Shown in pieces: positions 8,004 through 16,127 of a DNA stretch of 64,000 nt. The stretch spans positions 1-64,000 of the forward strand of contig CAZXHT010000020.1 in NCBI GenBank assembly GCA_964640665.1, in the 5' to 3' direction. The notes beneath the pieces are model-generated. The model was not told where the DNA came from, did no database searches, and worked only from the letters and a program-made list of their open reading frames with translations. Made by a program: the position numbers and the translations under genes. This DNA comes from DATKYQ01 sp964640665. Its GTDB lineage: Bacteria > Myxococcota > B64-G9. Each line of letters starts with the position of its first letter. Positions within the stretch are counted from its first letter, which is position 1.

Positions 8004-9134
8004 TCATTGCCGAGCCTCGCTTGCGGCCCCGCGGCTGAAAAAGACGAAAACCAGAAGGGCCGTCCAGCCCAGCACAGCGGCCGCCGAGAAGATTGCCGAA
8101 AATTCGCCCAGCGGAGAAAGAACCAGCACGATGATCCAATGCAACCCGATAAACAGCGCCGAGTTTAGACGAATGGGAAAGTCGCCGAAGCGAATGATAA
8201 TCAGCAACCCGCTCAGGTTCCAGCCGTAGAGCGAGATGGTGGCATGCAGCACGAGCAGGAAAGAGTGCATGTTTTCGATTGCCTGGAAGTAGTAGCGCAG
8301 AATGTACAGCACACCGCTTATGGCGGTCAGCAGCAGGAAAGACATGCCCGATATCAGGAAGGCCTTCTGTTGCACACGCGGGGCCCGGGCAATGAAAAGG
8401 GCAAAGACGGTCGCCACCGTGATCGTAAGTGTAATAGAGGCTATCATCTCTCCGCCGTACCAGCCGGCGATGATGAAGACGAAGAAGACGATTACGCCCA
8501 GGTTAACCAACCAGAAGGCGGCCGTGCTGACCCTCCCGGCGCGCATGAAGCGGAACATCAGCGACATGGTCACCAGCGAAATGGGAAAGGAGTAGCCGAG
8601 GAAGAAAATGTCGATTGTCAGCTTGGGATAGCTCAGCCAGCCGAGGTACTCGTTGTTGATGATCACCAGAGAGGCGATGACGATGGCCATGCTCAGGCAC
8701 AGCAGCGAGGCCTGCTCGAACTTTTCGGCCACGCTTGTGCTGCGGCTGAAAAACCCCCACGGCAATAACCCGAAACGCGCAACGCGCACCGACTCGACCA
8801 GTATGGCCAGGGGCAGGGACAAGACCAGCGTGGCCGCGAACCAACTCATGGATGCGCAGGCGGCGTAGAGCAGCGAGAGCACGAAGAAAGCCCGGGCGCG
8901 GGCCGATAATTTTCCTGACCCGCCTGAATAAAACAGGATCAGAGTGCCACCGCTGCACAGGTTGAACAGGAAGACGTGCAAACGATCGAACGAGATGCCT
9001 GCCTCGGGCCACAGAGAGTGGGCGAAACCGCAGCCGAAGGCCAGCAGCATGGTCGATCCGAGTACGATTCGCTCTACGCGTTTCACGATTTGGGCGACTC
9101 TATGACGTTTGAACCCCGGCGAGATACTTAGCAT
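8004..9134 (-). CDS. Polytopic membrane protein, unrecognised
   Basis: 376 residues with roughly ten or eleven hydrophobic helices spread along the whole length and short loops. No transporter or enzyme motif was recognised. A His in a late helix (LHATISLYGWN) and the early LHVFLFNL segment are the only polar intramembrane features that stand out. It is divergent from the EamA transporter gene, with a 95-bp gap. Confidence 0.7.
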   Translation of the reverse strand: MLSISPGFKRHRVAQIVKRVERIVLGSTMLLAFGCGFAHSLWPEAGISFDRLHVFLFNLCSGGTLILFYSGGSGKLSARARAFFVLSLLYAACASMSWFAATLVLSLPLAILVESVRVARFGLLPWGFFSRSTSVAEKFEQASLLCLSMAIVIASLVIINNEYLGWLSYPKLTIDIFFLGYSFPISLVTMSLMFRFMRAGRVSTAAFWLVNLGVIVFFVFIIAGWYGGEMIASITLTITVATVFALFIARAPRVQQKAFLISGMSFLLLTAISGVLYILRYYFQAIENMHSFLLVLHATISLYGWNLSGLLIIIRFGDFPIRLNSALFIGLHWIIVLVLSPLGEFSAIFSAAAVLGWTALLVFVFFSRGAASEARQ

Positions 9135-9229
9135 CCAGACGCGCTCCGTGCAATCGAACGGCGCTTGTACCTGATTGCTTGCCAGTGTGCCTTGAACTTG
9201 ACTTCCGACGCTTGCGGGTTACCAATACT

Positions 9230-10102
9230 ATGATGAAGATTTCCAGAAACGGGCTGCTGCTGATGGCCACAGCCGCGCTGATGTTCTCGATCATGTCTGC
9301 TCTGGCCAAGTACGCGTCCGTGACGCTGCCGTCCGCTGAAGTGGTCTTCTACCGCAGCCTGATCGCCACTTTGGGTATGCTGATGATCCACCTGTTGCGG
9401 TCCGAGCGCGGCCCGTTGCTGGGACACCAGCACGGCCCGCTGGTGTTACGCGGGCTGTTTGGGGCTACGGCGCTGCTGCTATATTTCTATTCGCTTTCGG
9501 GGCCGGAGCTGGCTGTCGCGGACGCGCTTCTTTTGAACCAGTGCTCTCCGTTGTTCGTTCTTTTTTTAGCGGTGCCCTTCCTGGGCGAGTCGATCCGTCC
9601 AATTCAGTACTTGTTGGTCACGCTGGCGATGGCCGGGGCGCTGCTTGTCATCCGGCCCGATCTCGAGGTGCTCAACTGGCACGGCCTGGCCGCTTTCGGC
9701 TCGGCGGCGCTGGCCGGCGCGGCCTACGTCTGCGTGCGCAAGGTCACCCGTCGCGAGCAGGCGCACGTGGTGGTGCTCTACTTCTCGGTCATTTCCGTGG
9801 CAACGTCGATTCCATTCATGCTGCCGGGCTACGTCTGGCCCGCGGGGTCGACCTGGCTGGCACTTGCGGCCATCGGCGTGCTCTCGGTCGTCGCTCAACT
9901 GCTGCTGACCTATGCCTATCGCTATGACCGCGCCGGGCGGGTTGCCATGGCGGGTTACCTGGGCCCGGTGTTCGCGGCGTTGTGGGACGCGCTATTCTGG
10001 GACCGCCTTCCAGGCTGGATGACCATGCTGGGCGCGGCGCTTATCATCGGCTCGCTTATCATGCTGTATCGTAGCGGCACGTCTGTCATGGATCGCGAAT
10101 GA
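9230..10102 (+). CDS. EamA / DMT-superfamily transporter
   Basis: 290 residues from ATG 9230 (ATG 9233 is equally possible; the open frame back to a TTG at 9179 adds a hydrophilic stretch not expected in the family). Ten predicted helices in two five-helix EamA repeats are seen, with typical features such as VVFYRSLIATLG in repeat one and PVFAALWDALFWDRLPGW in repeat two. Family members move metabolites, amino acids or nucleotides across the inner membrane; the substrate cannot be read from sequence. The 3' end overlaps the convergent histidine phosphatase gene by 17 bp. Confidence 0.85.
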   Translation: MMKISRNGLLLMATAALMFSIMSALAKYASVTLPSAEVVFYRSLIATLGMLMIHLLRSERGPLLGHQHGPLVLRGLFGATALLLYFYSLSGPELAVADALLLNQCSPLFVLFLAVPFLGESIRPIQYLLVTLAMAGALLVIRPDLEVLNWHGLAAFGSAALAGAAYVCVRKVTRREQAHVVVLYFSVISVATSIPFMLPGYVWPAGSTWLALAAIGVLSVVAQLLLTYAYRYDRAGRVAMAGYLGPVFAALWDALFWDRLPGWMTMLGAALIIGSLIMLYRSGTSVMDRE

Positions 10103-10736
10103 CGTTGCGGTGCGGGCCGAGCGCCAGAATCGTTTCGCTTCCCTCGCGGTAAGCAGCCACGCCCTCGAGGTAGTCCGGCCAGCCCAATGCCCGGTCGTCG
10201 ATCTCGAGGAAGAAGTGCCGTAAGAGCAAAACGTTCCAGTCGTGGCTGATGTTTACGGTCAACCCGGCCATCTCGCCATCGAGTTGACCGAGCAGGATCT
10301 CGAGCTGCTGGCGGGCTGCCGCCTTTGGCTCTGCGGCCAGGCCGGGCGGAAGGTTGCCCGAGAACCAGTCGCGCACGAAGGCGCCGGCGCCGTGGGTAAG
10401 CACAGTCCGCATGACGGTTTCCCAATCGTTCATGTAAGGACCGCCAAGCTCGAACTTCGAGCCCAGCACCCGGGCCGCTACCCCGGCACCGAGCGCCCCG
10501 GTCGCGATTTCCTCGGCGGTTTGGTGGCAGCGCTGGATTGGGCTGTGGAATAAAGTCAGCCCGGCGAAGCGGGACATTTTCGTACCAAGGCTGCGGGCCG
10601 CGGCCTGACCGTCTTCGGTCAATAATGCTTCCAGGGCGTCATTGACGCTCTCGAGCGAAAAACGCTCGGCGTGGCGGGCAAGAACGGCCACCGGGCGGTC
10701 GTTCGGTAGATCATCGAGCATCAGATCGAGAATCAT
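10086..10736 (-). CDS. Histidine phosphatase superfamily protein
   Basis: 216 residues. The catalytic RHG-type motif appears as ARHAER near residue 21 (Gly of RHG replaced by Ala), and a second conserved His lies in ISHDWN near residue 165. FHSPIQRCHQTAE is the usual 'SP..R..QTA' segment. These enzymes use a phosphohistidine intermediate on small molecules or phosphoproteins. It lies four bases after the peptidase gene and is probably co-transcribed with it. Confidence 0.8.
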   Translation of the reverse strand: MILDLMLDDLPNDRPVAVLARHAERFSLESVNDALEALLTEDGQAAARSLGTKMSRFAGLTLFHSPIQRCHQTAEEIATGALGAGVAARVLGSKFELGGPYMNDWETVMRTVLTHGAGAFVRDWFSGNLPPGLAAEPKAAARQQLEILLGQLDGEMAGLTVNISHDWNVLLLRHFFLEIDDRALGWPDYLEGVAAYREGSETILALGPHRNVIRDP

Positions 10737-10740
10737 GACT

Positions 10741-11697
10741 TCATTTCTTTCCGCCCTTGCGCTTGGCTTTCTTGAGCATTTCTTTCAGGGGCAGGGGGCT
10801 TGTGTTCTCGTCCTGCCGGTCGCCGAAGCGGATAACCTTGCCGTCCTTGTCGCTTAAGGTGACTTCCTCGCGCAACTGCTCCTGCCATTCTTCTCCGCGC
10901 ACGATCTCGAATCCGCCGTCCGGTGCGGCATCTTTCTCTGCCGCCGGGGCATCGGCCGAAAGCAACCACTCGCGGATGCTGCGTCCGGCTACCGGAAGAT
11001 CCAGCTTGTCGCGCTGGGCGGGAATGTCTTTGAGGCTGTCAATCAACGCCGCCTGGCCGGCCCGGCGGATGATCTTGGCCACCAGCATCAGGCTGATCTG
11101 GTAGTCGAGGCTGCGTTGCCGAAGCGAAATGCCCGGCAAGTGCCAGCGCAGCTCCAGCTTGAGGATCTCGTCTGCGCTCATCATGATGCTGCGCCGCGAG
11201 CGCAGACCCTCGAACCACTGGGCCAGCCCCTCGTGCAGCCAGCTCGGGCAGGTGATGCCGGCCACCTTGTGGATGAAGAAGTGCGTCAGCTCGTGAGTGA
11301 TGGTGCGCTCGAGTCGCTTATGGTCGCGAAGCCGTTGCAGAGTTTGGGCCGGCTGGGTGATGATGCCGTAACGCGATGAGAAGACTGCCAGAGTGTGTGG
11401 CCCACGACCGGTTCTCTTGCTGAAGCTCTCCATGTTCTCGGTTATCAACAGTCCGACCTGGCGCCGCCCGTCCAACTCGACTCCGAACAGCGGAGCCAAC
11501 TCGTGAACCTTGCGGCAGACGATCCCGGCGACCAGGCCGGCCGCCTCGTCCCCCAGCGGGGGAAAAGGATCCTCCATGACGGTGCGAACCTCGTCGCACT
11601 CACTCAGGTCGTAGCCGGCCGCCAGAGTCAGCCGAGGGAAGCCTGGCAGGCAAGCAACGAACAGAAGAGCCAAAAACAACGAACGAGGAGTGATCAT
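10741..11697 (-). CDS. Secreted gluzincin (peptidase MA-like) metalloprotease
   Basis: 318 residues from ATG 11697, with GGTGGAAG upstream; the frame continues to 11760 without a good start. A signal peptide covers about 1-27 (ending LAAG). The catalytic motif HELTH is followed by the third zinc ligand region HEGLAQWFE, the layout of the peptidase MA-like (M1/M61-related) gluzincins. The C-terminal 100 residues are charged and Lys-rich at the end. It is divergent from the TPR membrane / peptide / radical SAM operon, with a shared intergenic region of only about 75 bp, suggesting a functional link. Confidence 0.8.
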   Translation of the reverse strand: MITPRSLFLALLFVACLPGFPRLTLAAGYDLSECDEVRTVMEDPFPPLGDEAAGLVAGIVCRKVHELAPLFGVELDGRRQVGLLITENMESFSKRTGRGPHTLAVFSSRYGIITQPAQTLQRLRDHKRLERTITHELTHFFIHKVAGITCPSWLHEGLAQWFEGLRSRRSIMMSADEILKLELRWHLPGISLRQRSLDYQISLMLVAKIIRRAGQAALIDSLKDIPAQRDKLDLPVAGRSIREWLLSADAPAAEKDAAPDGGFEIVRGEEWQEQLREEVTLSDKDGKVIRFGDRQDENTSPLPLKEMLKKAKRKGGKK

Positions 11698-11772
11698 TTG
11701 CTTCCACCCAGGGTTTTCAAGAACTCGACCACTATTGACATCGATATACATAAACGTCAATCATTGCTGGCG

Positions 11773-12903
11773 ATGGGTGTTTTGTTTTCGATCCTGGCGA
11801 CCATCCTGGTCGCGCAGGCGCAGGCTGCGCCGGCTCCCGGCAGGGATATGTTCTATAAGGCGCTGGCCGAGAGCCGGGCGGGCGGAAACCTGCGGGCCAC
11901 GGAGTTGCTCGGGCAGCTCGTGAAACAGTTTCCCGGCGACTCGTTCGCAGACGACGCCTTGGCCGAACAAGCGCGTCTTTTCGAGGAAGAGCTGGGCAAG
12001 CCCGACAAGGCGCTCGAGCTTTATCGCCTCTTGATCGAGAACTACCCGAACAGTCGCCTGGTGCGTAGGGCCCGAGCCCGGGCCGAGTTCCTTAGCCGGC
12101 ACCTGGATGCCGGAAACGCGGTGCTTACAGCCTACCTGCGCATCCAGAAGGAGAGCGAACATGCACCCGCCGAGGAGTCTATTGGGCACATGCGGCGCCT
12201 GCTCGATGAGCACCCCGACTTTTCGCTGCAGCCTGACGGCCTGTACTGGGTGGCGACCCTGCTGGCCCGCCAGGGCCGCAAGGACGAGGCAAGAAAATGC
12301 TTGCTGCATATCGCGCATGATTACTCCGAAAAGCGCATGGCCGGACGGGCGCTTATAGAGCTGGCCAACATGGAGATCGGCCGCGGCAATCTGGATGCGG
12401 CCGGGCGGGCCTTCGAAGAGCTGGGCCGCTTGCCGGGAAGAGACTGGGACTCTGCGGTGCAGGAAGGCATGATGAGACTTTCGCACCTGCGCAGGATTCG
12501 CTGGATAGAGATCGCTGCGGCGCTTGTCTGGCTGGCAGCCGCTGCCTGGCTCTGGCTGGCGCTCGGGATGGGACTGCGCGCCGGCAGCATCGCGCCGAGA
12601 CAACTGCGCATGCCGCCTGTTGAGGTGATTGTCTACCTGGTGGTGATGGCGGGCCTGGTCGTCTGGGCCATAAGCGGTACCAAGCAGACCAGCCAGGCAC
12701 TGCTGTGGATGGCCGGGTTGTTTACCTTGCTGCTTTTGCCCAACGGATGGTTGATGCGGGCCAAGTCCCCGCGCCCGGGTGTCTTGGTGTTGAGGCTTTG
12801 TGGTCTTGGCATGGCCGCTTGCGCGGCCATCGTGACTTCAATCTGGTTGGCCGGAATGGCCGATCAGGTGGTGCACACACTTCAGTTTGGTATCGGCGGA
12901 TAG
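11773..12903 (+). CDS. TPR-containing membrane protein
   Basis: 376 residues from ATG 11773; TTG 11764 is also possible, and no strong ribosome binding site decides it. A signal peptide or anchor helix (about 1-20) is followed by five or six helical TPR-like repeats (about 25-235, e.g. ALAESRAGGNLRATELLGQL) and then four C-terminal membrane helices. TPR domains mediate protein contacts; this layout suits a periplasmic scaffold held in the inner membrane. It is 19 bp upstream of the small peptide gene and appears to open a three-gene operon ending with the radical SAM enzyme. Confidence 0.75.
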   Translation: MGVLFSILATILVAQAQAAPAPGRDMFYKALAESRAGGNLRATELLGQLVKQFPGDSFADDALAEQARLFEEELGKPDKALELYRLLIENYPNSRLVRRARARAEFLSRHLDAGNAVLTAYLRIQKESEHAPAEESIGHMRRLLDEHPDFSLQPDGLYWVATLLARQGRKDEARKCLLHIAHDYSEKRMAGRALIELANMEIGRGNLDAAGRAFEELGRLPGRDWDSAVQEGMMRLSHLRRIRWIEIAAALVWLAAAAWLWLALGMGLRAGSIAPRQLRMPPVEVIVYLVVMAGLVVWAISGTKQTSQALLWMAGLFTLLLLPNGWLMRAKSPRPGVLVLRLCGLGMAACAAIVTSIWLAGMADQVVHTLQFGIGG

Positions 12904-12922
12904 CGCCGGACAGGGAAAAGAC

Positions 12923-13123
12923 ATGCGACTGAGTATCTTCTCGAAAAGAGGCAAAGTCATCTCGGTCAGACCGGGATCCAATCCTAATTCAAGTTCGCTC
13001 GGTGTCGATGTCACCTGGTTGCTGGCCAGCGGGGCTTTCGCCGGCTTGCTGACCCTGTTTGGCGGAACGCTTGTCCGTTGGGCGCTGCGCCGTCGCAAGG
13101 GCAAGAATGATAATCGGGCTTGA
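12923..13123 (+). CDS. 66-aa single-pass membrane peptide (possible modified-peptide precursor)
   Basis: ATG 12923 follows AGGGAAAAGAC. The peptide has a polar N-terminus (residues 1-36, with SNPNSSSLG), a hydrophobic helix (about 40-60, WLLASGAFAGLLTLFGG) and a strongly basic tail (RRRKGKNDNRA). It lies 24 bp before a radical SAM/SPASM gene and is its only small partner. No RiPP leader family was recognised and there is no Cys; the alternative is a structural membrane peptide. It is listed as a candidate substrate only because of its position. Confidence 0.6.
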   Translation: MRLSIFSKRGKVISVRPGSNPNSSSLGVDVTWLLASGAFAGLLTLFGGTLVRWALRRRKGKNDNRA

Positions 13124-13147
13124 GCGCCTCTTGCCGGGGTCTGCGCG

Positions 13148-14344
13148 ATGGGTCGCCTGATCGAGATCCAGCCCGTTCCCGGCAGCGGCAAGCTCGTGCG
13201 GGCAGAGCCTTTCGGCGGCACGCTGGCCTTTCGCAGGCCGGAGATGGTCGTGCTGGTCGACCACGACTTTCTCTCGTCGGTCGGCCTGCGGATGGGCACT
13301 GATAAACCGCAGGCGGCCGGCCCCGATCTCCTTCTGGATCCCGTGGCTCCCTTCGAGGCCCACCTGACTGTGGCGCATGGGTGCGACGCCGGATGCCGCG
13401 GCTGCTACATCGACTCGGATGCGCAAGATCCGGGCCAGGTCGACCTCGAGCTGTGGCGCGGGGTGCTTGCGAAACTGGCCGAGTTGGGCGTCTACCACGT
13501 CGCCCTGGGCGCCGGCGAGTCGACGCCGCTCGAGAGCCTGATCGCCTTGGCGCATACGGCCAGGGATCTGGGCCTGACGCCCAACCTCTCGACCGCCGGG
13601 CGACACCTGACACCGCGCCTGGCGCGCAAGCTTTCCGTCTTCGGGCGCGTGCATCTCAGCCTTGACGGCGCGGCCGGGGCAGCCGGCAGCGTGCGCGGCC
13701 GGGATGATTTTTCATCCTCCCTTATGGCGCTCGAGATCCTGCGCGCCTATCACGACCGGGTCGGTGTGAACTGCGTGGTGGCCAGGACAAACTGCGACGA
13801 ACTGGAGCCTCTTTTCCGCCTGCTGGCCGGGCACAAGGTCCGCAATGTTGAGCTGCTGCGATTTAAACCGGCGGGCAGGGGCGCGCGCATCTTCGACCAG
13901 ATGGCAATGACAGCCGAGCAGGGCGAGAGTTTCATAGGCCGGGTATTGCGCCTGGGCCGACGTTACCGTCTGCGGCTGAGGCTGGACTGTTCATTCACAC
14001 CCATGGTTTGCGCGGCGGGCATTTCTCCCAAGCGCCTTTCACGCCTGGGTCTGGCCGGTTGCGTTGGCGGAAGCTGGCTGGTATCGGTAGACTGGCGCGG
14101 CCGCTTGAGCGGCTGCAGCTTCGACTACGAAAACGGACGGGCCTCATATCGAGATCTGGGACGATCCGGCGTCTTCGATCATTACCTCAACTGGACCAAA
14201 CAGGCCCCGGAGCCGTGCGCGTCTTGCGACTATCTTTCAATCTGTCGCGGCGGCTGCCACGTGGTGGCGCGCCACGTGAGCGGAAGCTTCTTTGCAGCGG
14301 ACCCCGGGTGTCCCCTGGTGAAAAAATGGCAGGGGCGCTCCTGA
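13148..14344 (+). CDS. Radical SAM/SPASM-domain protein
   Basis: 398 residues. The [4Fe-4S]-SAM motif CX3CX2C is seen as Cys79, Cys83 and Cys86 (CDAGCRGC), followed by a partial TIM-barrel. The C-terminal region has the Cys spacing of a SPASM domain for auxiliary clusters (SGCSFDYENG, CASCDYLSICRGGCH and a last Cys near the end). Such enzymes usually modify peptides or mature enzymes. Residues 1-70 form a separate N-terminal segment of unknown fold. It is the third gene of the operon with the TPR membrane protein and the 66-aa peptide; target inferred only from position. Confidence 0.85.
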   Translation: MGRLIEIQPVPGSGKLVRAEPFGGTLAFRRPEMVVLVDHDFLSSVGLRMGTDKPQAAGPDLLLDPVAPFEAHLTVAHGCDAGCRGCYIDSDAQDPGQVDLELWRGVLAKLAELGVYHVALGAGESTPLESLIALAHTARDLGLTPNLSTAGRHLTPRLARKLSVFGRVHLSLDGAAGAAGSVRGRDDFSSSLMALEILRAYHDRVGVNCVVARTNCDELEPLFRLLAGHKVRNVELLRFKPAGRGARIFDQMAMTAEQGESFIGRVLRLGRRYRLRLRLDCSFTPMVCAAGISPKRLSRLGLAGCVGGSWLVSVDWRGRLSGCSFDYENGRASYRDLGRSGVFDHYLNWTKQAPEPCASCDYLSICRGGCHVVARHVSGSFFAADPGCPLVKKWQGRS

Positions 14345-14375
14345 GATCGAGCCTTCGCACGTGCTTTTAGATATT

Positions 14376-15164
14376 TTATTGTTTGGGAGTGTGACCGGAG
14401 GCCATCAGTATCTCGACGGTGTCCACCAGTTCCTTGAGCTTGATTGGCTTCGAGAGAAAAATATCCGCGCCATTTTTCAAGGCCTGGTCGCGGTCCTCGT
14501 CACCACCGCAACTGACGACGACTATGGGGATGTCCTTCAACTGCGGGTCTTTCCTGACGTGCTGGATTACTTGATTGCCGTCCATGATCGGCATGTAGAG
14601 ATCGATGACCAGCAGGTGGCATTTTTGCTTTTGCAGCAGGTCCCATGCCTCCCGACCGTTGTCGGCCTCGATGACCTCGAGCCTGGCGCCGTGCAGTTTT
14701 TTACTATGCGTCATCTTCTGGATGCCGTAGCGGAACATGTCACGCACGACGACGTTGTCCTCGACCAGTAGAACCCTGAAGACGGTCTCGCCGCTGCTCT
14801 CCTCACGAGTCGGCTGAGACTTTCCGATTCTGGTAACCAGTGTGGCGAGTTGCCCCTCTCCCAACGACTCGGGCAGGAACTGAACGCCTATTCCGGGCCG
14901 TTCCTCACCGTCGGGTGATTGGCGGCACCACTTCACCTCGCCCTTGATAGCGATCGGATCGAGCAGCCCGGGGAAGGAGACCTCGAACTCGACCATCGAG
15001 CCGAGTTCAAAGCTTTCCTCGGTCGCGATGAACAGGCCGCCCTTCGAGATGTTTTCGGTGTAGTCCGCCAGAAAGTCATTAGCCCGTTTGTAGCGCACCT
15101 TGAGCATCAATGGCGAACGATCGAATATGCGTTTTTCGACGCCGTCTTGCCTGTCATCCGCCAT
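14376..15164 (-). CDS. PilZ domain fused to a response-regulator receiver domain
   Basis: 262 residues. Residues 10-115 are PilZ-like (KRIFDRSPLMLKVRY, then ENISKGGLFI); the c-di-GMP Arg motif is altered from RxxxR. Residues 128-258 form a receiver domain with acidic Asp136, phosphoacceptor Asp188 (LVIDLYMP) and Lys239 (FLSKP). No output domain follows. PilZ-receiver fusions connect c-di-GMP-type signals with phosphorelay; motility or surface behaviour is the usual role in Myxococcota. It is divergent from the nuoJKLMN operon. Confidence 0.85.
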   Translation of the reverse strand: MADDRQDGVEKRIFDRSPLMLKVRYKRANDFLADYTENISKGGLFIATEESFELGSMVEFEVSFPGLLDPIAIKGEVKWCRQSPDGEERPGIGVQFLPESLGEGQLATLVTRIGKSQPTREESSGETVFRVLLVEDNVVVRDMFRYGIQKMTHSKKLHGARLEVIEADNGREAWDLLQKQKCHLLVIDLYMPIMDGNQVIQHVRKDPQLKDIPIVVVSCGGDEDRDQALKNGADIFLSKPIKLKELVDTVEILMASGHTPKQ

Positions 15165-15267
15165 CTATGATGCACCTCTCATGGAAATGGCTACCGCTCA
15201 GCCAAACGAGAATACTTTCCGCCAGGATGCATTGTCAAGAACCGCTCGTTGGCGGCCGAAGCAACTC

Positions 15268-15296
15268 TTGACATGGCCTTGAAACCCGTAAACGAT
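15268..15296 (+). promoter_or_regulatory. Candidate promoter of nuoJKLMN
   Basis: A consensus TTGACA (15268-15273) is followed by 17 bases and AACGAT (15291-15296), a weak -10, about 30 bp before nuoJ. Only the -35 box is strong. Confidence 0.4.
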
Positions 15297-15327
15297 CCCC
15301 CAGTCGACATTCCGGGAGCGAAGGCTG

Positions 15328-15831
15328 ATGGGTCCTATTATTTTCTGGTTGCTGGGTGGCATATCGTTGGCCGCTGCCTTCCTGGCCGTTGCTCATCGCC
15401 GCCCCCAGCGCAGCACGCAGGGTCTGGTGGCCTTGATGATGACCAATGCCGTGATCCTCTTCCTGCTGCATGCGCCTCTTCTGGCCGTGGAACTCCTGGT
15501 CGTTACGATCGGGGCGGTGCTGGTAGTCTGGATGGTGCTGGTTCGTCCGGGCAGGCAGAAGTTGGGCGCACCGGGAAGGACACGTTACAACGTCACCAAG
15601 TTCATCGCCTTCTTCGTGGCCCTGTGGCTGTTCGGGGTCATCGTACTGGCAATCTTCACAACGGTGCAACCGACAGCAGAGATCCCGGCGGGCCGGGTCG
15701 CCACGGGCGGCTTCGGCGCCGTCATATCGGTTTTTCTTCTGGGAGTTGCCGCGGCCACGGCGTCGGTGGTCGTGATGGTGCAACGTCGCGATGCCGGACG
15801 GGCAGATGACGGCCGGGGAGAAAGCGATTGA
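15328..15831 (+). CDS. nuoJ: NuoJ-like complex I membrane subunit
   Basis: 167 residues, five predicted helices, first gene of a J-K-L-M-N operon in canonical order. The third helix aligns with the E. coli NuoJ pi-bulge helix: Glu55 is retained (AVELLV), but the expected Tyr59 is replaced by Val59/Thr60 before the conserved Gly-Ala. In complex I, NuoJ helps link quinone chemistry to the proton channels. No quinone-site subunit (NuoH, NuoB, NuoD) is encoded here. Its stop overlaps the start of nuoK. Confidence 0.85.
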   Translation: MGPIIFWLLGGISLAAAFLAVAHRRPQRSTQGLVALMMTNAVILFLLHAPLLAVELLVVTIGAVLVVWMVLVRPGRQKLGAPGRTRYNVTKFIAFFVALWLFGVIVLAIFTTVQPTAEIPAGRVATGGFGAVISVFLLGVAAATASVVVMVQRRDAGRADDGRGESD

Positions 15832-16127
15832 TTCCCACCGAACACGTCTTGTTGTTGGCGCTTCTGCAGTTCACCCTGGGGCTTCTGGGAGTTCTTCTGC
15901 GCCGGGCGGCGCTGGTCGTCCTGGTTTCCGCGGTGATCATGTTGAACGGCGTCCTGCTGGCATTCTTCGCGGCGACGGCCCACACCGGTTCGAGTACCCA
16001 GTCCGAGGGAGTGGCCGTGCTGGCACTCGTGCTCACGGCCGCCTTGAGCGGCGCCGCTGTTATCTATGCTTTTTTTCGTTTTCGCAGGACGGTATGCGTC
16101 GATGAGTACGACAGGATGAAGCACTGA
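15828..16127 (+). CDS. nuoK: NuoK-like complex I membrane subunit
   Basis: 99 residues starting at TTG 15828 with GGGGAG upstream, overlapping the nuoJ stop. The N-terminus MIPTEHVLLLA and GLLGVLLRR align well with NuoK (three helices). The two membrane glutamates needed for proton transfer in E. coli NuoK are missing: position 36 is Val (SAVIMLN instead of an xxExMxN pattern) and position 72 is Ala within TAALSGAA. The subunit is therefore recognisable by fold and length but lacks the known proton carriers. Confidence 0.85.
   Translation: MIPTEHVLLLALLQFTLGLLGVLLRRAALVVLVSAVIMLNGVLLAFFAATAHTGSSTQSEGVAVLALVLTAALSGAAVIYAFFRFRRTVCVDEYDRMKH

Noticed and set aside
11395..11772. Extended start of the TPR membrane protein
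   Set aside because: The extension overlaps the divergent peptidase gene on the other strand; the signal-peptide-like start lies at 11773.
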